Part shown: positions 20,281 to 27,196 of the stretch, piece after piece | Layout: every line of letters begins with the position of its first letter | Numbering within the stretch: position 1 is the first letter of the stretch | Assembly: GCF_014323405.1 (NCBI RefSeq) | Contig: NZ_JACRWE010000015.1 | Location: 1-27,372 of the forward strand | DNA: 27,372 nucleotides | DNA from: Romboutsia faecis | GTDB taxonomy: Bacteria; Bacillota; Clostridia; Peptostreptococcales; Peptostreptococcaceae | Reading direction: 5' to 3' | Notes under the pieces: model-generated | What the model was told of the DNA's origin: nothing | What the model saw: only the letters and a program-made list of their open reading frames with translations | Database searches by the model: none | Program-made: the position numbers and the translations under genes

Positions 20281-20555
20281 GTATGAAAGTAAATAGCGTA
20301 GAAAGAAATAAAATAATAGTAAGAAAAAATAATAAAAAGAAAAAAATGTAAAAAAGTAATTTTTATTATGGAAATTATTTACATATAATGGTAATATTTA
20401 AATATAAACAACAAGAAACGACATAAAATTGAAAATCAGTGGGAATTGACATAATAAAATATTGAAATTTAAAGGATAATTTAAAAAAATATTCTTTATA
20501 ATTAACATATATAAAATTAATTTATTTTATTAGATAAGTTATTTAATAAAAAATA

Positions 20556-20573
20556 ACACCCCAAAACCCCAAT
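20556..20573 (+). repeat. GC-rich intergenic motif, site 4 (variant)
   Basis: ACACCCCAAAACCCCAAT, forward, just before the hairpin upstream of the kinase. It is most like the minus-strand form of site 9 (ATCCCAAAACCCCGTA). It lacks the final CGT, so membership is less certain. Confidence 0.4.
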
Positions 20574-20574
20574 A

Positions 20575-20608
20575 AAAAAGACTGGTCTTTTAAAGCACAG
20601 TCTTTTTA
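20575..20608 (+). terminator. terminator-like hairpin just before the histidine kinase
   Basis: AAAAAGACTG (20575-20584) pairs with CAGTCTTTTT (20598-20607). The start codon follows 33 bases later with the RBS between. It may end transcripts from the decayed module or act as an attenuator of the kinase gene. Confidence 0.65.
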
Positions 20609-20640
20609 TATTGGAAAAGTTAGATTAGGAGAGCAATTAT

Positions 20641-21816
20641 ATGTATAGCAAAGAATTGTTGGAACAACTTTTAGATTTAATACCAGACTATATATTTTAT
20701 AGGGATATAGATGGAAAAAATATATATTGTAATAAAAGTTATGCAGATAACTTAATTGGATTACCAAAATCACTTATTTATGGAAAAACATATGATGAAT
20801 TACCTGTACTTAGAAAAATTCATAAGATGGGCAAAATTAAAGATTTAGAAGTGATTGAAAGTAAACAATCGGTATCTTATGAGCAAACTGTTGTAAGACA
20901 TAATGGCGATATACAGGAAGTTGAGGTAAGTAAGTATCCATCATTTGATGAAAAAGGAAATATACATGGAATATTAGGTGTAATTAGGGATATTTCATAT
21001 AAAAATGAACTAGATAAATTAAGAGAAGGATTCTTTTCTAACATAGGGCATGAATTTAGAACACCTTTAAATATGATATTTAGCAATATACAGTTATTAG
21101 AGTATAAATGTTCTAAGTGTTATAAAAGAGATGAAAAGCATAGTTGTAATGAATGCTTTATACAAAATATAAAGCAAATAAATAATAATAGTTTAAGAAT
21201 ACTTAAATTATCAAATAATTTAATTGACTTAACCAATTTAAAATCAGGAGTATACTCATTTAGTCCTAGAAATCATGATATTGTAAACTTTGTAGAATCA
21301 ATATGTGAAAGAATAAATGAATATAAAAAATTTAAAAATATAGATTTGATATTTGATACGGATATTGAAGAAATAATTATAAGTTTTGATTATTTAAAGA
21401 TAGAAAGAGTAATATTGAATATTATATCAAATGCAATAAAATTCAATAAGGAAAATGGAACAATACTAGTATGTATAGGCACAGAAAATAATTTTGTTAA
21501 AATCTCGATAAAAGATAATGGAGTGGGTATACCACAGGACAGGATAGATAATATATTTGAGGCATTCTACAATGTTGAAGATAGATTTACAAAGATAAGT
21601 GAAGGCAGTGGAGTTGGTTTATCACTTAGTAAAAGTTTAATTGACATTCATAGAGGAAAAATTAATGTAAATAGTGAGGTAGGTGTTGGATCAGAATTTA
21701 TAATATATTTACCTAATATTTATGATGAAGATGAAATAGTAGATTTATCATATTTGAAAGTTGATTCTAACAGTATATCACGTATACATATGGAACTTTC
21801 AGATATTTATAGTTAA
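20641..21816 (+). CDS. orphan PAS sensor histidine kinase with a four-cysteine insertion
   Basis: This 391-aa protein lacks membrane segments. A PAS domain covers about residues 1-120 (IPDYIFYRDIDGKNIYCNKSY). The HisKA H-box has H137 in SNIGHEFRTPLN. The ATPase has the N box (ERVILNIISNAIKFN), G1 (DNGVGIP) and G2 (GSGVGLSLSKSLI). Between the H-box and the second dimerisation helix lies C157-x2-C160-x8-C169-x2-C172, a possible metal or redox site. The acidic C-terminal tail ends ELSDIYS, which I recall from clostridial orphan kinases. No response regulator is nearby, so phosphotransfer to a distant regulator such as Spo0A is possible (inference). The RBS is TTAGGAGAG. Confidence 0.9.
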   Translation: MYSKELLEQLLDLIPDYIFYRDIDGKNIYCNKSYADNLIGLPKSLIYGKTYDELPVLRKIHKMGKIKDLEVIESKQSVSYEQTVVRHNGDIQEVEVSKYPSFDEKGNIHGILGVIRDISYKNELDKLREGFFSNIGHEFRTPLNMIFSNIQLLEYKCSKCYKRDEKHSCNECFIQNIKQINNNSLRILKLSNNLIDLTNLKSGVYSFSPRNHDIVNFVESICERINEYKKFKNIDLIFDTDIEEIIISFDYLKIERVILNIISNAIKFNKENGTILVCIGTENNFVKISIKDNGVGIPQDRIDNIFEAFYNVEDRFTKISEGSGVGLSLSKSLIDIHRGKINVNSEVGVGSEFIIYLPNIYDEDEIVDLSYLKVDSNSISRIHMELSDIYS

Positions 21817-21831
21817 TTATAAGATAGACCA

Positions 21832-21860
21832 TTGACATAAAATCAATATGAAAGAATAAA
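21832..21860 (+). promoter_or_regulatory. candidate promoter for family-B copy 2 leader
   Basis: TTGACA (21832-21837), 17 bases, then AATAAA (21855-21860). It lies upstream of the hairpin at 21893, so a transcript from here would run through that hairpin before reaching the ATG at 21944. The -10 is weak. Confidence 0.4.
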
Positions 21861-21892
21861 ATAATAAGATTAAAAAATTATTATGAAAACGG

Positions 21893-21931
21893 TAGAAAAG
21901 GAATAGTGTAAAGCTATTCCTTTTCTATTTT
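21893..21931 (+). terminator. terminator-like leader hairpin of family-B copy 2
   Basis: TAGAAAAGGAATAG (21893-21906) pairs perfectly over 14 bp with CTATTCCTTTTCTA (21914-21927), followed by TTTT. The RBS AAGGAG starts immediately after and the ATG is 16 bases from the stem. The core GGAATAG/CTATTCC is shared with the hairpins at 26588 and 27168. Confidence 0.8.
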
Positions 21932-21943
21932 AAGGAGAATAAA

Positions 21944-22187
21944 ATGAGTAAGGCAATAAATGAGACAAGATACTGTATAGTTTTAAAACAATCAAAGATA
22001 AGGGAGAGTAATGTAGATTATGGGATAGAGAGTATTTTTGTAAAAGAATTAAATACCGAAGAGATAAGATTTGTATATTTTAAGAAAAGAGGAACAATTA
22101 ATATCAAGACTTTCAGAATATTATTCAAGACAAGGTCAACTAAATTTTAAGTTAGAAATTTTATTTAAAGATTTTAATATAAATTAG
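21944..22187 (+). pseudogene. family-B small protein, copy 2, frameshifted
   Basis: It starts MSKAINETRYCIVLKQSKIR and follows the intact member at 26635 through EEIRFVYFK. The frame then shifts near 22083; the present frame ends at 22150. In the other frame RKEEQLISRLSEYY continues to 22187, recalling RKEQQLIARPLDL of the intact copy before diverging. The 5' half, RBS and leader hairpin are well preserved. A 68-aa truncated product is possible. Confidence 0.7.
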
Positions 22188-22542
22188 TAATATTTAGTTT
22201 ATAGGTGGAAATTTCAATAAGTAATATACTATAAAATAGATTATATTTTTGAATAGAATGATAATTTAATATATTAAAAAATATAATTATATTAATACTT
22301 ATTTAAGTTTGAAATTTAGTTGAAACTAAAATCATCAAATACTAATAAAATTTATAACGTAATAAGATTTAAGGGAAAAATTAAGGTATTAAAAGATAAT
22401 TTTAAATATATATTATAAACTTGATAAAGTTAGATAAAGAGTTGATATGATAAACAGTTAAAAAATAAAACTGTTATTATGAAGAATGTATACCAATACT
22501 CCATCTAGCTTATTTTATTAAAAAAATAAGGAGGAAAAGACA
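22188..22542. other. non-coding gap before module copy 2
   Basis: No gene is seen. A small hairpin AACAGTT/AACTGTT lies at about 22454-22475, and CTTATTTTA/AAAAATAAG lies just before the family-A RBS. The latter could be a weak equivalent of the hairpin preceding copy 1. Confidence 0.45.
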
Positions 22543-22875
22543 ATGATAATAAACATTTGGAAAAAGCAAGGCTTAAGGCTAGTAAAAGAACTACCTCTAG
22601 GAGTAATATCTACAATAGAAGATACCATACAAATACTAGATGAAAACTACGGTACAGAAAGAACAACAGAAGATTTAGGTGGATACATAGTTGTAGTAGA
22701 TAAAGCTGGAATAGAAGAATTAAAACAACATCAACTGAAAGGAATTTTACCAGAGCATATAGATGAGATACATGGAACTGATTACATTTCAGTTCTATTT
22801 TTGTGTTCAAGTGATTTTTCAATAGTTGTTATTTGTAAAAAAGAATTAAAAGATCTAATTGAAAAAATAGATTAG
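22543..22875 (+). CDS. family-A hypothetical protein, copy 2 (intact)
   Basis: A 110-aa protein with a strong RBS (AAGGAGG), mildly acidic and predicted alpha/beta. Conserved with copy 1 are the N-terminal IN-WKK, ILDENYG at about 35, EDLGGYIVVV, and the C-terminal LCSSDFSIVVI. There is no signal peptide or membrane helix. The family is not recognised. It heads the intact module and is followed after about 18 bases by the RadC-like gene, so they probably form one transcript. Confidence 0.8.
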   Translation: MIINIWKKQGLRLVKELPLGVISTIEDTIQILDENYGTERTTEDLGGYIVVVDKAGIEELKQHQLKGILPEHIDEIHGTDYISVLFLCSSDFSIVVICKKELKDLIEKID

Positions 22876-22893
22876 TATAAGGATATGATTACA

Positions 22894-23355
22894 ATGGATA
22901 AAAAGAAAATACCAGTAAAAAGAGTTGATATAGTTTCATTGAAATTAGTAAAAGAAAGTAGTGTTCTATATGAAACTAGAAAAATAAGTAGCCCTTACGA
23001 TGCTTATAAATTAATAAAAAACTTTTTGATAGATAGTGATAGAGAAAAGTTTGTAGTAGCATGTTTAGATACAAAGAACCAACCTGTAAATATTTCTGTA
23101 GTTTCAATTGGTAGTGTAAATTCTGCAATAGTACATCCAAGAGAAGTTTTTAAAGTAGCTATGTTAAGTAATGCTTCAAAAATAATCTGCTTTCACAATC
23201 ATCCATCAGGAAATTTAAAATGTAGTAAAGAAGATGAAAACATTACTAATAGATTGAAAGAGTGTGGAGAAATACTTGGAATAGAATTAGTAGACCACAT
23301 AATAGTAGGAGATAACGATAAATACTTTAGTTTTAAAGAAAATTTTATGATGTAG
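22894..23355 (+). CDS. RadC-like JAB/MPN-domain protein
   Basis: ATG 22894 is chosen because the AAGGA is ten bases upstream, whereas it almost touches the ATG at 22885. The 153-aa product is a stand-alone RadC JAB domain without the N-terminal helix-hairpin-helix part. It carries the family segment VHPREVFKVAMLSNASKII and the metal motif H101-N-H103-PSG with S111-x-x-D114, followed by DHIIVGD. These are JAMM zinc ligands. RadC was once linked to DNA repair. In mobile elements such proteins are common near anti-restriction genes, with unproven function. Module copy 1 lacks it. Confidence 0.9.
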   Translation: MDKKKIPVKRVDIVSLKLVKESSVLYETRKISSPYDAYKLIKNFLIDSDREKFVVACLDTKNQPVNISVVSIGSVNSAIVHPREVFKVAMLSNASKIICFHNHPSGNLKCSKEDENITNRLKECGEILGIELVDHIIVGDNDKYFSFKENFMM

Positions 23356-23430
23356 AAAGTCTTAGTTTAACAAAATAGGCTAAGGCTTTTTCTATGTTCC
23401 AAAAAGATATAATAGTAATTTAGACTAAAA

Positions 23431-23447
23431 CTCCGAAACCCCGTTAA
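23431..23447 (+). repeat. GC-rich intergenic motif, site 5
   Basis: CTCCGAAACCCCGTTAA, forward, between the RadC-like gene and DUF960 copy 2. Confidence 0.7.
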
Positions 23448-23485
23448 GTTTTAAATAAAGATAAAAATAATAGGAGAAAAGAAAC

Positions 23486-23779
23486 ATGTTTAAAACAGAA
23501 AATAGATACATGACTAGAAAAGTAGCAGAAAAAATACCTTTAGAAATGAATATACTGTTGTGGAACTTGATAGATGAACTAAATGTAGAAAAAGATTATT
23601 TACAAGTTTTTGAATTAAATCCTATAGGAGAAGGTATAGTTGAGATAATTCATAAGCAAGAAGTACCAGAATACAAAAGTAGTCTATACATATATAGTGA
23701 AGAAATTAAAGAAAATAAGAAGCTATATGCTTTAGATAGTTTAGAATACAGTACTTTGATGTTTTCAGATGAGTACTAA
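23486..23779 (+). CDS. DUF960-family protein, copy 2 (intact)
   Basis: The 97-residue protein shows the DUF960 profile. It starts with MFKTENRYMTRKVAEKIPLE, then has LLWNLIDEL, a DYLQVFEL strand, the IIHKQEVPEY motif and a C-terminal SLEYSTLMFSDEY. DUF960 proteins occur on plasmids, phages and ICEs of Firmicutes and have no known function. It has a good RBS (TAGGAGAA) and is flanked on both sides by the GC-rich motif. The copy at 18603 differs mainly by one nonsense codon. Confidence 0.88.
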   Translation: MFKTENRYMTRKVAEKIPLEMNILLWNLIDELNVEKDYLQVFELNPIGEGIVEIIHKQEVPEYKSSLYIYSEEIKENKKLYALDSLEYSTLMFSDEY

Positions 23780-23855
23780 TGTTACACAGAAATAAGAGCA
23801 TTTCAATGTTAGACAATGAAGATAAAAAATAAATTTACCAATCTATTTAATATAT

Positions 23856-23871
23856 TCCCGAAACCCCGTAG
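23856..23871 (+). repeat. GC-rich intergenic motif, site 6
   Basis: TCCCGAAACCCCGTAG, forward, first of a pair spaced 66 bases apart before the acidic-protein gene. Confidence 0.7.
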
Positions 23872-23921
23872 AAAAATAATAAAGGTTAAAAAGTAATAAC
23901 TAAGATCTAATCTAAATTAAA

Positions 23922-23940
23922 CCTCGAAACCCCGTAAAAA
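23922..23940 (+). repeat. GC-rich intergenic motif, site 7
   Basis: CCTCGAAACCCCGTAAAAA, forward, 33 bases before the acidic-protein ATG. Confidence 0.7.
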
Positions 23941-23972
23941 TAGATAGATAATTAAAAAATTGAAAGGTAGAA

Positions 23973-24572
23973 ATGACTATGATAAATAATAAATCTGAAA
24001 TAATAAATAAATTGTTCCTTGATGAATTAAAGGAATTAGTAAATAAATACAATAACATAGATGATGAAACTATAACTGTAATAGAAAGAATAAATAATGA
24101 GATAGAAGATAAATACATAAAGCAATATATTTTAAAAGAGAGTAATAAGATAGATGAAATAGTAACTGAATATAAAAATACAAATAATTTAGACATAGAT
24201 AAGATAATATTCTTTGCTTGGTACAATTTAAATATAGAAGAGATAAGTATTAAGAATATAAGTAACTACTACAATGAATTAATTTCTCAAAAATACACTG
24301 ATAATGATAACTACTTAATTTACAAAAATAAAAATGATTTAAGAGAATATGCAAGGGATGAATTAGATTACATGTTGGACATGGAAATTCACATAGATAG
24401 GTTATTTGATAAGGACGTAATAATAGATTTCTGGATAAATAATACTACTAAAGAAGAGTTGTTAGAAGAGATAATGTTAAATGATGATGTTGAAGATATA
24501 CTAGATCTTTCACCAGAGTATGCATTTACATTAACTGATGGAAGTGAATATGTTTTTTCAATTAAGGAATAA
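23973..24572 (+). CDS. strongly acidic 199-aa protein, copy 2 (intact)
   Basis: The protein has about 46 Asp/Glu against about 21 Lys/Arg, so a net charge near -25. It looks all-helical in the first half (EIEDKYIKQYIL) and has ELDYMLDMEIHIDRLFD and LNDDVEDILDLSPEYAF in the second. The acidity and the neighbours (RadC-like, DUF960) recall DNA-mimic anti-restriction proteins such as ArdA. I see no real ArdA motif, so this is speculation. Start ATG 23973 follows GAAAGG. Both module copies carry the gene between inverted GC-rich motifs. The family is unrecognised. Confidence 0.8.
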   Translation: MTMINNKSEIINKLFLDELKELVNKYNNIDDETITVIERINNEIEDKYIKQYILKESNKIDEIVTEYKNTNNLDIDKIIFFAWYNLNIEEISIKNISNYYNELISQKYTDNDNYLIYKNKNDLREYARDELDYMLDMEIHIDRLFDKDVIIDFWINNTTKEELLEEIMLNDDVEDILDLSPEYAFTLTDGSEYVFSIKE

Positions 24573-24595
24573 AAAATAATTAATATAATTAAAAA

Positions 24596-24616
24596 TAACG
24601 GGATTTCGGTTTTTTT
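24596..24616 (-). repeat. GC-rich intergenic motif, site 8 (reverse)
   Basis: Minus-strand reading ACCGAAATCCCGTTA, 24 bases after the acidic-protein stop. The trailing T run on the plus strand gives a terminator-like look, but there is no local stem. Confidence 0.65.
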
Positions 24617-24668
24617 AATTAAGTAGTAGATAAGATAAGCAATAAAAATTAAGTAATTAAAGAAAAAA

Positions 24669-24688
24669 TACGGGGTTTTGGGATTTTA
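24669..24688 (-). repeat. GC-rich intergenic motif, site 9 (reverse)
   Basis: Minus-strand reading ATCCCAAAACCCCGTA. It is the second of a reverse pair, 73 bases from site 8 and about 100 bases before the Mor-like gene. Confidence 0.65.
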
Positions 24689-24786
24689 GTAAGGAATAAA
24701 ATAAGGAACTTTTCAAGAGATAATTTCAAAGAAACTTTCTGTAGAAGTAGTTATTATTTAAGGAGAAATCTATTAGGAGGTGAGTT

Positions 24787-25059
24787 ATGAGAGAAAAACA
24801 AAATGATTTTAAGGGGATATATGCAGAAATGTCAGAAATTCTAGGAGAAGAAATAGTAAGAATAATATACAAGAACTATAAGGGACAGCAGATAAATTTT
24901 CCTATGAAGTTACATTCAAATGAATATATAGAAAAATATATTATTGAAAATTATAGTAAAAAATCAGTAAGAGAGATGTCTAGAGAATTAGGTTACTCTG
25001 ATAAGTGGATACAAAGGCTAATAAAAAAATTAAAGATTAAAGAGGAAAGTTTTGAATAA
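24787..25059 (+). CDS. Mor-family transcription activator-like protein, copy 2
   Basis: The 90-aa protein fits the small Mor-like family of Firmicute mobile elements. The N-terminal dimer part has YAEMSEILGEEIVRIIYKNY and a KGQQINFPMKL strand. The C-terminal HTH is KKSVREMSRELGYSDKWIQR. Mor of phage Mu activates middle transcription. The small relatives are probable regulators of element genes. It has a consensus RBS (TAGGAGGTGAG). It lies at the end of the conserved module, 27 bases before the 381-aa gene, and could control the module through the recurring GC-rich motif. That last link is inference. Confidence 0.82.
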   Translation: MREKQNDFKGIYAEMSEILGEEIVRIIYKNYKGQQINFPMKLHSNEYIEKYIIENYSKKSVREMSRELGYSDKWIQRLIKKLKIKEESFE

Positions 25060-25085
25060 TCGATAAGAAAGGAAGGGAATACACT

Positions 25086-26231
25086 ATGAATTTATTTTCA
25101 ACAATTAGTAAAAAACTTAATATGAGTGAAGAAGAACGTGCAATAGAAAAAGAAGCTAAAAGTTTATTATCAGATTTTAATAGTTTAATAAGTAGATATG
25201 AAATATGGTATTCAAATTGTAATAATAAAAATAAAACATATCAAAGTATGCTTTCTTTCAGAGAAATAGATGAAAATATGTTAAATGAATCTAAACTAGA
25301 TATTAGCATAGATAATTTAGAGAAAAGTTATAATACACTTAATAACTACATACAACCAAGTATAAAATTCTCAATGAGTATGAAAGAAAAAAATATAAAA
25401 ATGAATAATATGGATTTAAATGAGAAGAAACTAATAATAGATCCTTTAAGAAAGCATATTTTTCATATGAAAGATTGGGAAGCTAAAAAAAATTTATTTG
25501 AAGATAACTTATCTAAAGCATATGAGAGTGTAATAAATAAGTTTGCTATAATAGATATTTCTACTATAGAGTCTTATGCATCTTCATACCTAGATTTAAG
25601 TTTAAATAAAAGTGATAGTGTTGTAGAAAAAGTAAATCTTATAGAAACTGTTTTAAATAATGGTAAAGTTGCATTAGAAGTACATATGAGAGTTTTTGGA
25701 GATATGTTAAATCATAATGATTCATTAGAAGAGGAATTAGGAGCGTCTTTAGATAAAATTTATACACTATATAAATATGTAACTGATAAATTTCCAGAGA
25801 CAAAAGAAGAAAGTGGATGGCTTTCAAGTGTAGATAAGAGACTTAGGGCTACTAAGAAAATGTGGTATTATAGTAATATTTTAAAAATAATAATACCAAC
25901 ATTAGAAATGATTAGAATTAGTGCTGTAAATCAGTTACCATTATTAATGCTATATGCAAAGGATGATAAGGAAAAAGATTTAAGTGATTTTAATATATCA
26001 TTAAGTAATATAACTACATTAATTGGTATTTTACCATCATATGTTAAATCAAATACATATGTAAAGGAAGTGCCATATGGAAGTAAAGTATTAACTATTA
26101 AAGAATTCTGTTTTGGACGCAGTATATTTAAAGAAATTAATGGAGTTCTTGTATCTATAGAATATGATGCAGATAAAGAACTTACTATTGAAGAGCAATT
26201 TGCAACAAGTGTAGTTGGTTATGAGTTTTAA
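25086..26231 (+). CDS. hypothetical 381-aa helical protein
   Basis: The RBS is AAGGAAGGG. The protein starts MNLFSTISKKLNMSEEERA. It is rich in Lys, Glu, Asn and Ser, and appears mainly alpha-helical for about 290 residues with likely coiled-coil stretches. A short beta-rich C-terminal region follows (YVKEVPYGSKVLTIKEF...INGVLVSIEYDAD). There is no signal peptide, Walker motif or zinc site. I do not recognise the family. It is followed after 14 bases by a small two-helix membrane protein, so the two may act together at the membrane. Module copy 1 has no equivalent. Confidence 0.8.
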   Translation: MNLFSTISKKLNMSEEERAIEKEAKSLLSDFNSLISRYEIWYSNCNNKNKTYQSMLSFREIDENMLNESKLDISIDNLEKSYNTLNNYIQPSIKFSMSMKEKNIKMNNMDLNEKKLIIDPLRKHIFHMKDWEAKKNLFEDNLSKAYESVINKFAIIDISTIESYASSYLDLSLNKSDSVVEKVNLIETVLNNGKVALEVHMRVFGDMLNHNDSLEEELGASLDKIYTLYKYVTDKFPETKEESGWLSSVDKRLRATKKMWYYSNILKIIIPTLEMIRISAVNQLPLLMLYAKDDKEKDLSDFNISLSNITTLIGILPSYVKSNTYVKEVPYGSKVLTIKEFCFGRSIFKEINGVLVSIEYDADKELTIEEQFATSVVGYEF

Positions 26232-26245
26232 TTGGAGGAGATAGT

Positions 26246-26554
26246 ATGAATATATTTGTTTTTCTTATATCATATGGATTAATGATAGGAGCAGTTGCAT
26301 TCGCTATTCCAATGACAAGAAGAATAGGAACCATGGTTCTTACAGGATCAGGAATTTTATTTTTAATTGCATGTGCAATGTTATTATTAGGAAAAATATT
26401 TACTATGCTACTACCATTTATAATAATAGGTTGTATAGCATATGTTATTTATTCAGGTAAAAATAAAATTAGAGATAAAAAAGAAGTAAACTTAGCTAAA
26501 GGTATGACGGATGAAGAAAGAAGAAAAAGAGAAGATTTTTTAAGAAATTTATAA
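26246..26554 (+). CDS. small membrane protein, partner of the 381-aa protein
   Basis: A 102-aa protein with a strong RBS (TTGGAGGAG). It has an N-terminal hydrophobic helix (FVFLISYGLMIGAVAFAI), a short basic loop (TRRIG), and a long double hydrophobic region to about residue 70. A charged cytosolic tail ends ERRKREDFLRNL. Two or three membrane helices are predicted. It is the second gene of a tight pair with the 381-aa gene, ended by the hairpin at 26588 or read through it into family-B copy 3. The family is not recognised. Confidence 0.8.
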   Translation: MNIFVFLISYGLMIGAVAFAIPMTRRIGTMVLTGSGILFLIACAMLLLGKIFTMLLPFIIIGCIAYVIYSGKNKIRDKKEVNLAKGMTDEERRKREDFLRNL

Positions 26555-26587
26555 TAAAAATATTTGATAATAATTAATAAATATATT

Positions 26588-26614
26588 GAGATAGCATTTA
26601 GCTATCTCTTTTTT
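26588..26614 (+). terminator. terminator-like leader hairpin of family-B copy 3
   Basis: GAGATAGC (26588-26595), loop ATTTA, GCTATCTC (26601-26608), then TTTTTT. The ATG at 26635 is 20 bases after the T run with its GGGAG between, so no promoter fits after the hairpin. Confidence 0.8.
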
Positions 26615-26634
26615 ACATTTAGGGAGAAATAAAT

Positions 26635-26934
26635 ATGAATAAACCAATAAATGAAACTAAATATTGTAAAGTGCTAAGACAAGCAAAAATAAGAGATGGA
26701 AATGTAGGGTATGGAATAGAGAAGATTTTTGTAAAGTCATTAAATCAAGAAGAGATAAGGTTTGTATACTTTAAGGATACTTTTAGAAAAGAACAGCAAC
26801 TAATAGCAAGACCTTTAGATTTAACAGAAGATGATTTAACGAAGTTAATTAAGGAATCCATAAAGAAAAATGTATTTTCAAAGGAGTTTGTAAGTAATCT
26901 TAGAGGGATTCTTAATACTAAGGAGGTAGAATAA
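26635..26934 (+). CDS. family-B small protein, copy 3 (intact)
   Basis: A 99-aa basic protein and the only intact member of a family seen four times in the window. The N-terminal part (NETKYCKVLRQAKIRDGN) and the centre (EEIRFVYFKDTFRKEQQLIARPLDL) resemble a small beta-rich domain. The C-terminal third is helical (DDLTKLIKESIKKNVFSKEF). The function is unknown. A hairpin with a T run sits just before its RBS. The next gene starts one base after its stop, and that gene's AAGGAGG lies inside its last codons, so translation is probably coupled. Confidence 0.82.
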   Translation: MNKPINETKYCKVLRQAKIRDGNVGYGIEKIFVKSLNQEEIRFVYFKDTFRKEQQLIARPLDLTEDDLTKLIKESIKKNVFSKEFVSNLRGILNTKEVE

Positions 26935-26935
26935 C

Positions 26936-27025
26936 ATGACACTAGAGTTATTTGTAGCAGGTGTTAAATTTGGAGTGTCAATTTTTGGTATAGTAATGAA
27001 ACATAGAAAAGAATATACAAAATAA
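26936..27025 (+). CDS. 29-aa hydrophobic peptide 1
   Basis: It has an excellent RBS (AAGGAGG, within the family-B gene). The peptide starts MTLELFVAGVKFGVSIFGIV and ends in a basic tail (MKHRKEYTK): one membrane-length hydrophobic helix. Its size and shape recall type I toxin or small regulatory membrane peptides. No antisense RNA or known family is recognised. Confidence 0.6.
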   Translation: MTLELFVAGVKFGVSIFGIVMKHRKEYTK

Positions 27026-27039
27026 GGAGATGAAATTAA

Positions 27040-27129
27040 ATGAAGGAATTTACATTAGGTTCAGTAGTAGGATTAGGAGTATGTATAGTAATAGAATTGA
27101 TGGTTTCAGGCAGAGCAATATTAAGGTAA
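27040..27129 (+). CDS. 29-aa hydrophobic peptide 2
   Basis: It follows peptide 1 after 14 bases, with AAGGAG ten bases before ATG. The sequence MKEFTLGSVVGLGVCIVIEL continues with a short basic end (GRAILR). It is a single hydrophobic helix of the same length as peptide 1, so a paired membrane function is possible. The family is unknown. Confidence 0.6.
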   Translation: MKEFTLGSVVGLGVCIVIELMVSGRAILR

Positions 27130-27167
27130 TAAGACAATAAATTTACAAGTAAAATCTTAGATAGGAG

Positions 27168-27196
27168 GGAATAGCATGTTGCTATTTCTTTTTTTT
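27168..27196 (+). terminator. terminator-like hairpin before family-B copy 4 remnant
   Basis: GGAATAGCA (27168-27176) pairs with TGCTATTTC (27180-27188, one G-U), followed by eight T. ACAAGTAAAA (27145-27154) can also pair with the T run and TTACTTG downstream, a possible anti-terminator. Confidence 0.75.

Noticed and set aside
23973..24572. Calling the acidic protein ArdA
   Set aside because: Charge and context are suggestive, but no ArdA sequence motif could be seen.
18551..24688. GC-rich repeats as a CRISPR array
   Set aside because: Copies are irregularly spaced, in both orientations, with genes between them and no adjacent cas genes.
26588..27196. Hairpins as ordinary terminators of the upstream genes only
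   Set aside because: Not fully excluded, but the shared stem core across three unrelated upstream genes and the lack of promoter space favour a leader belonging to the downstream family.
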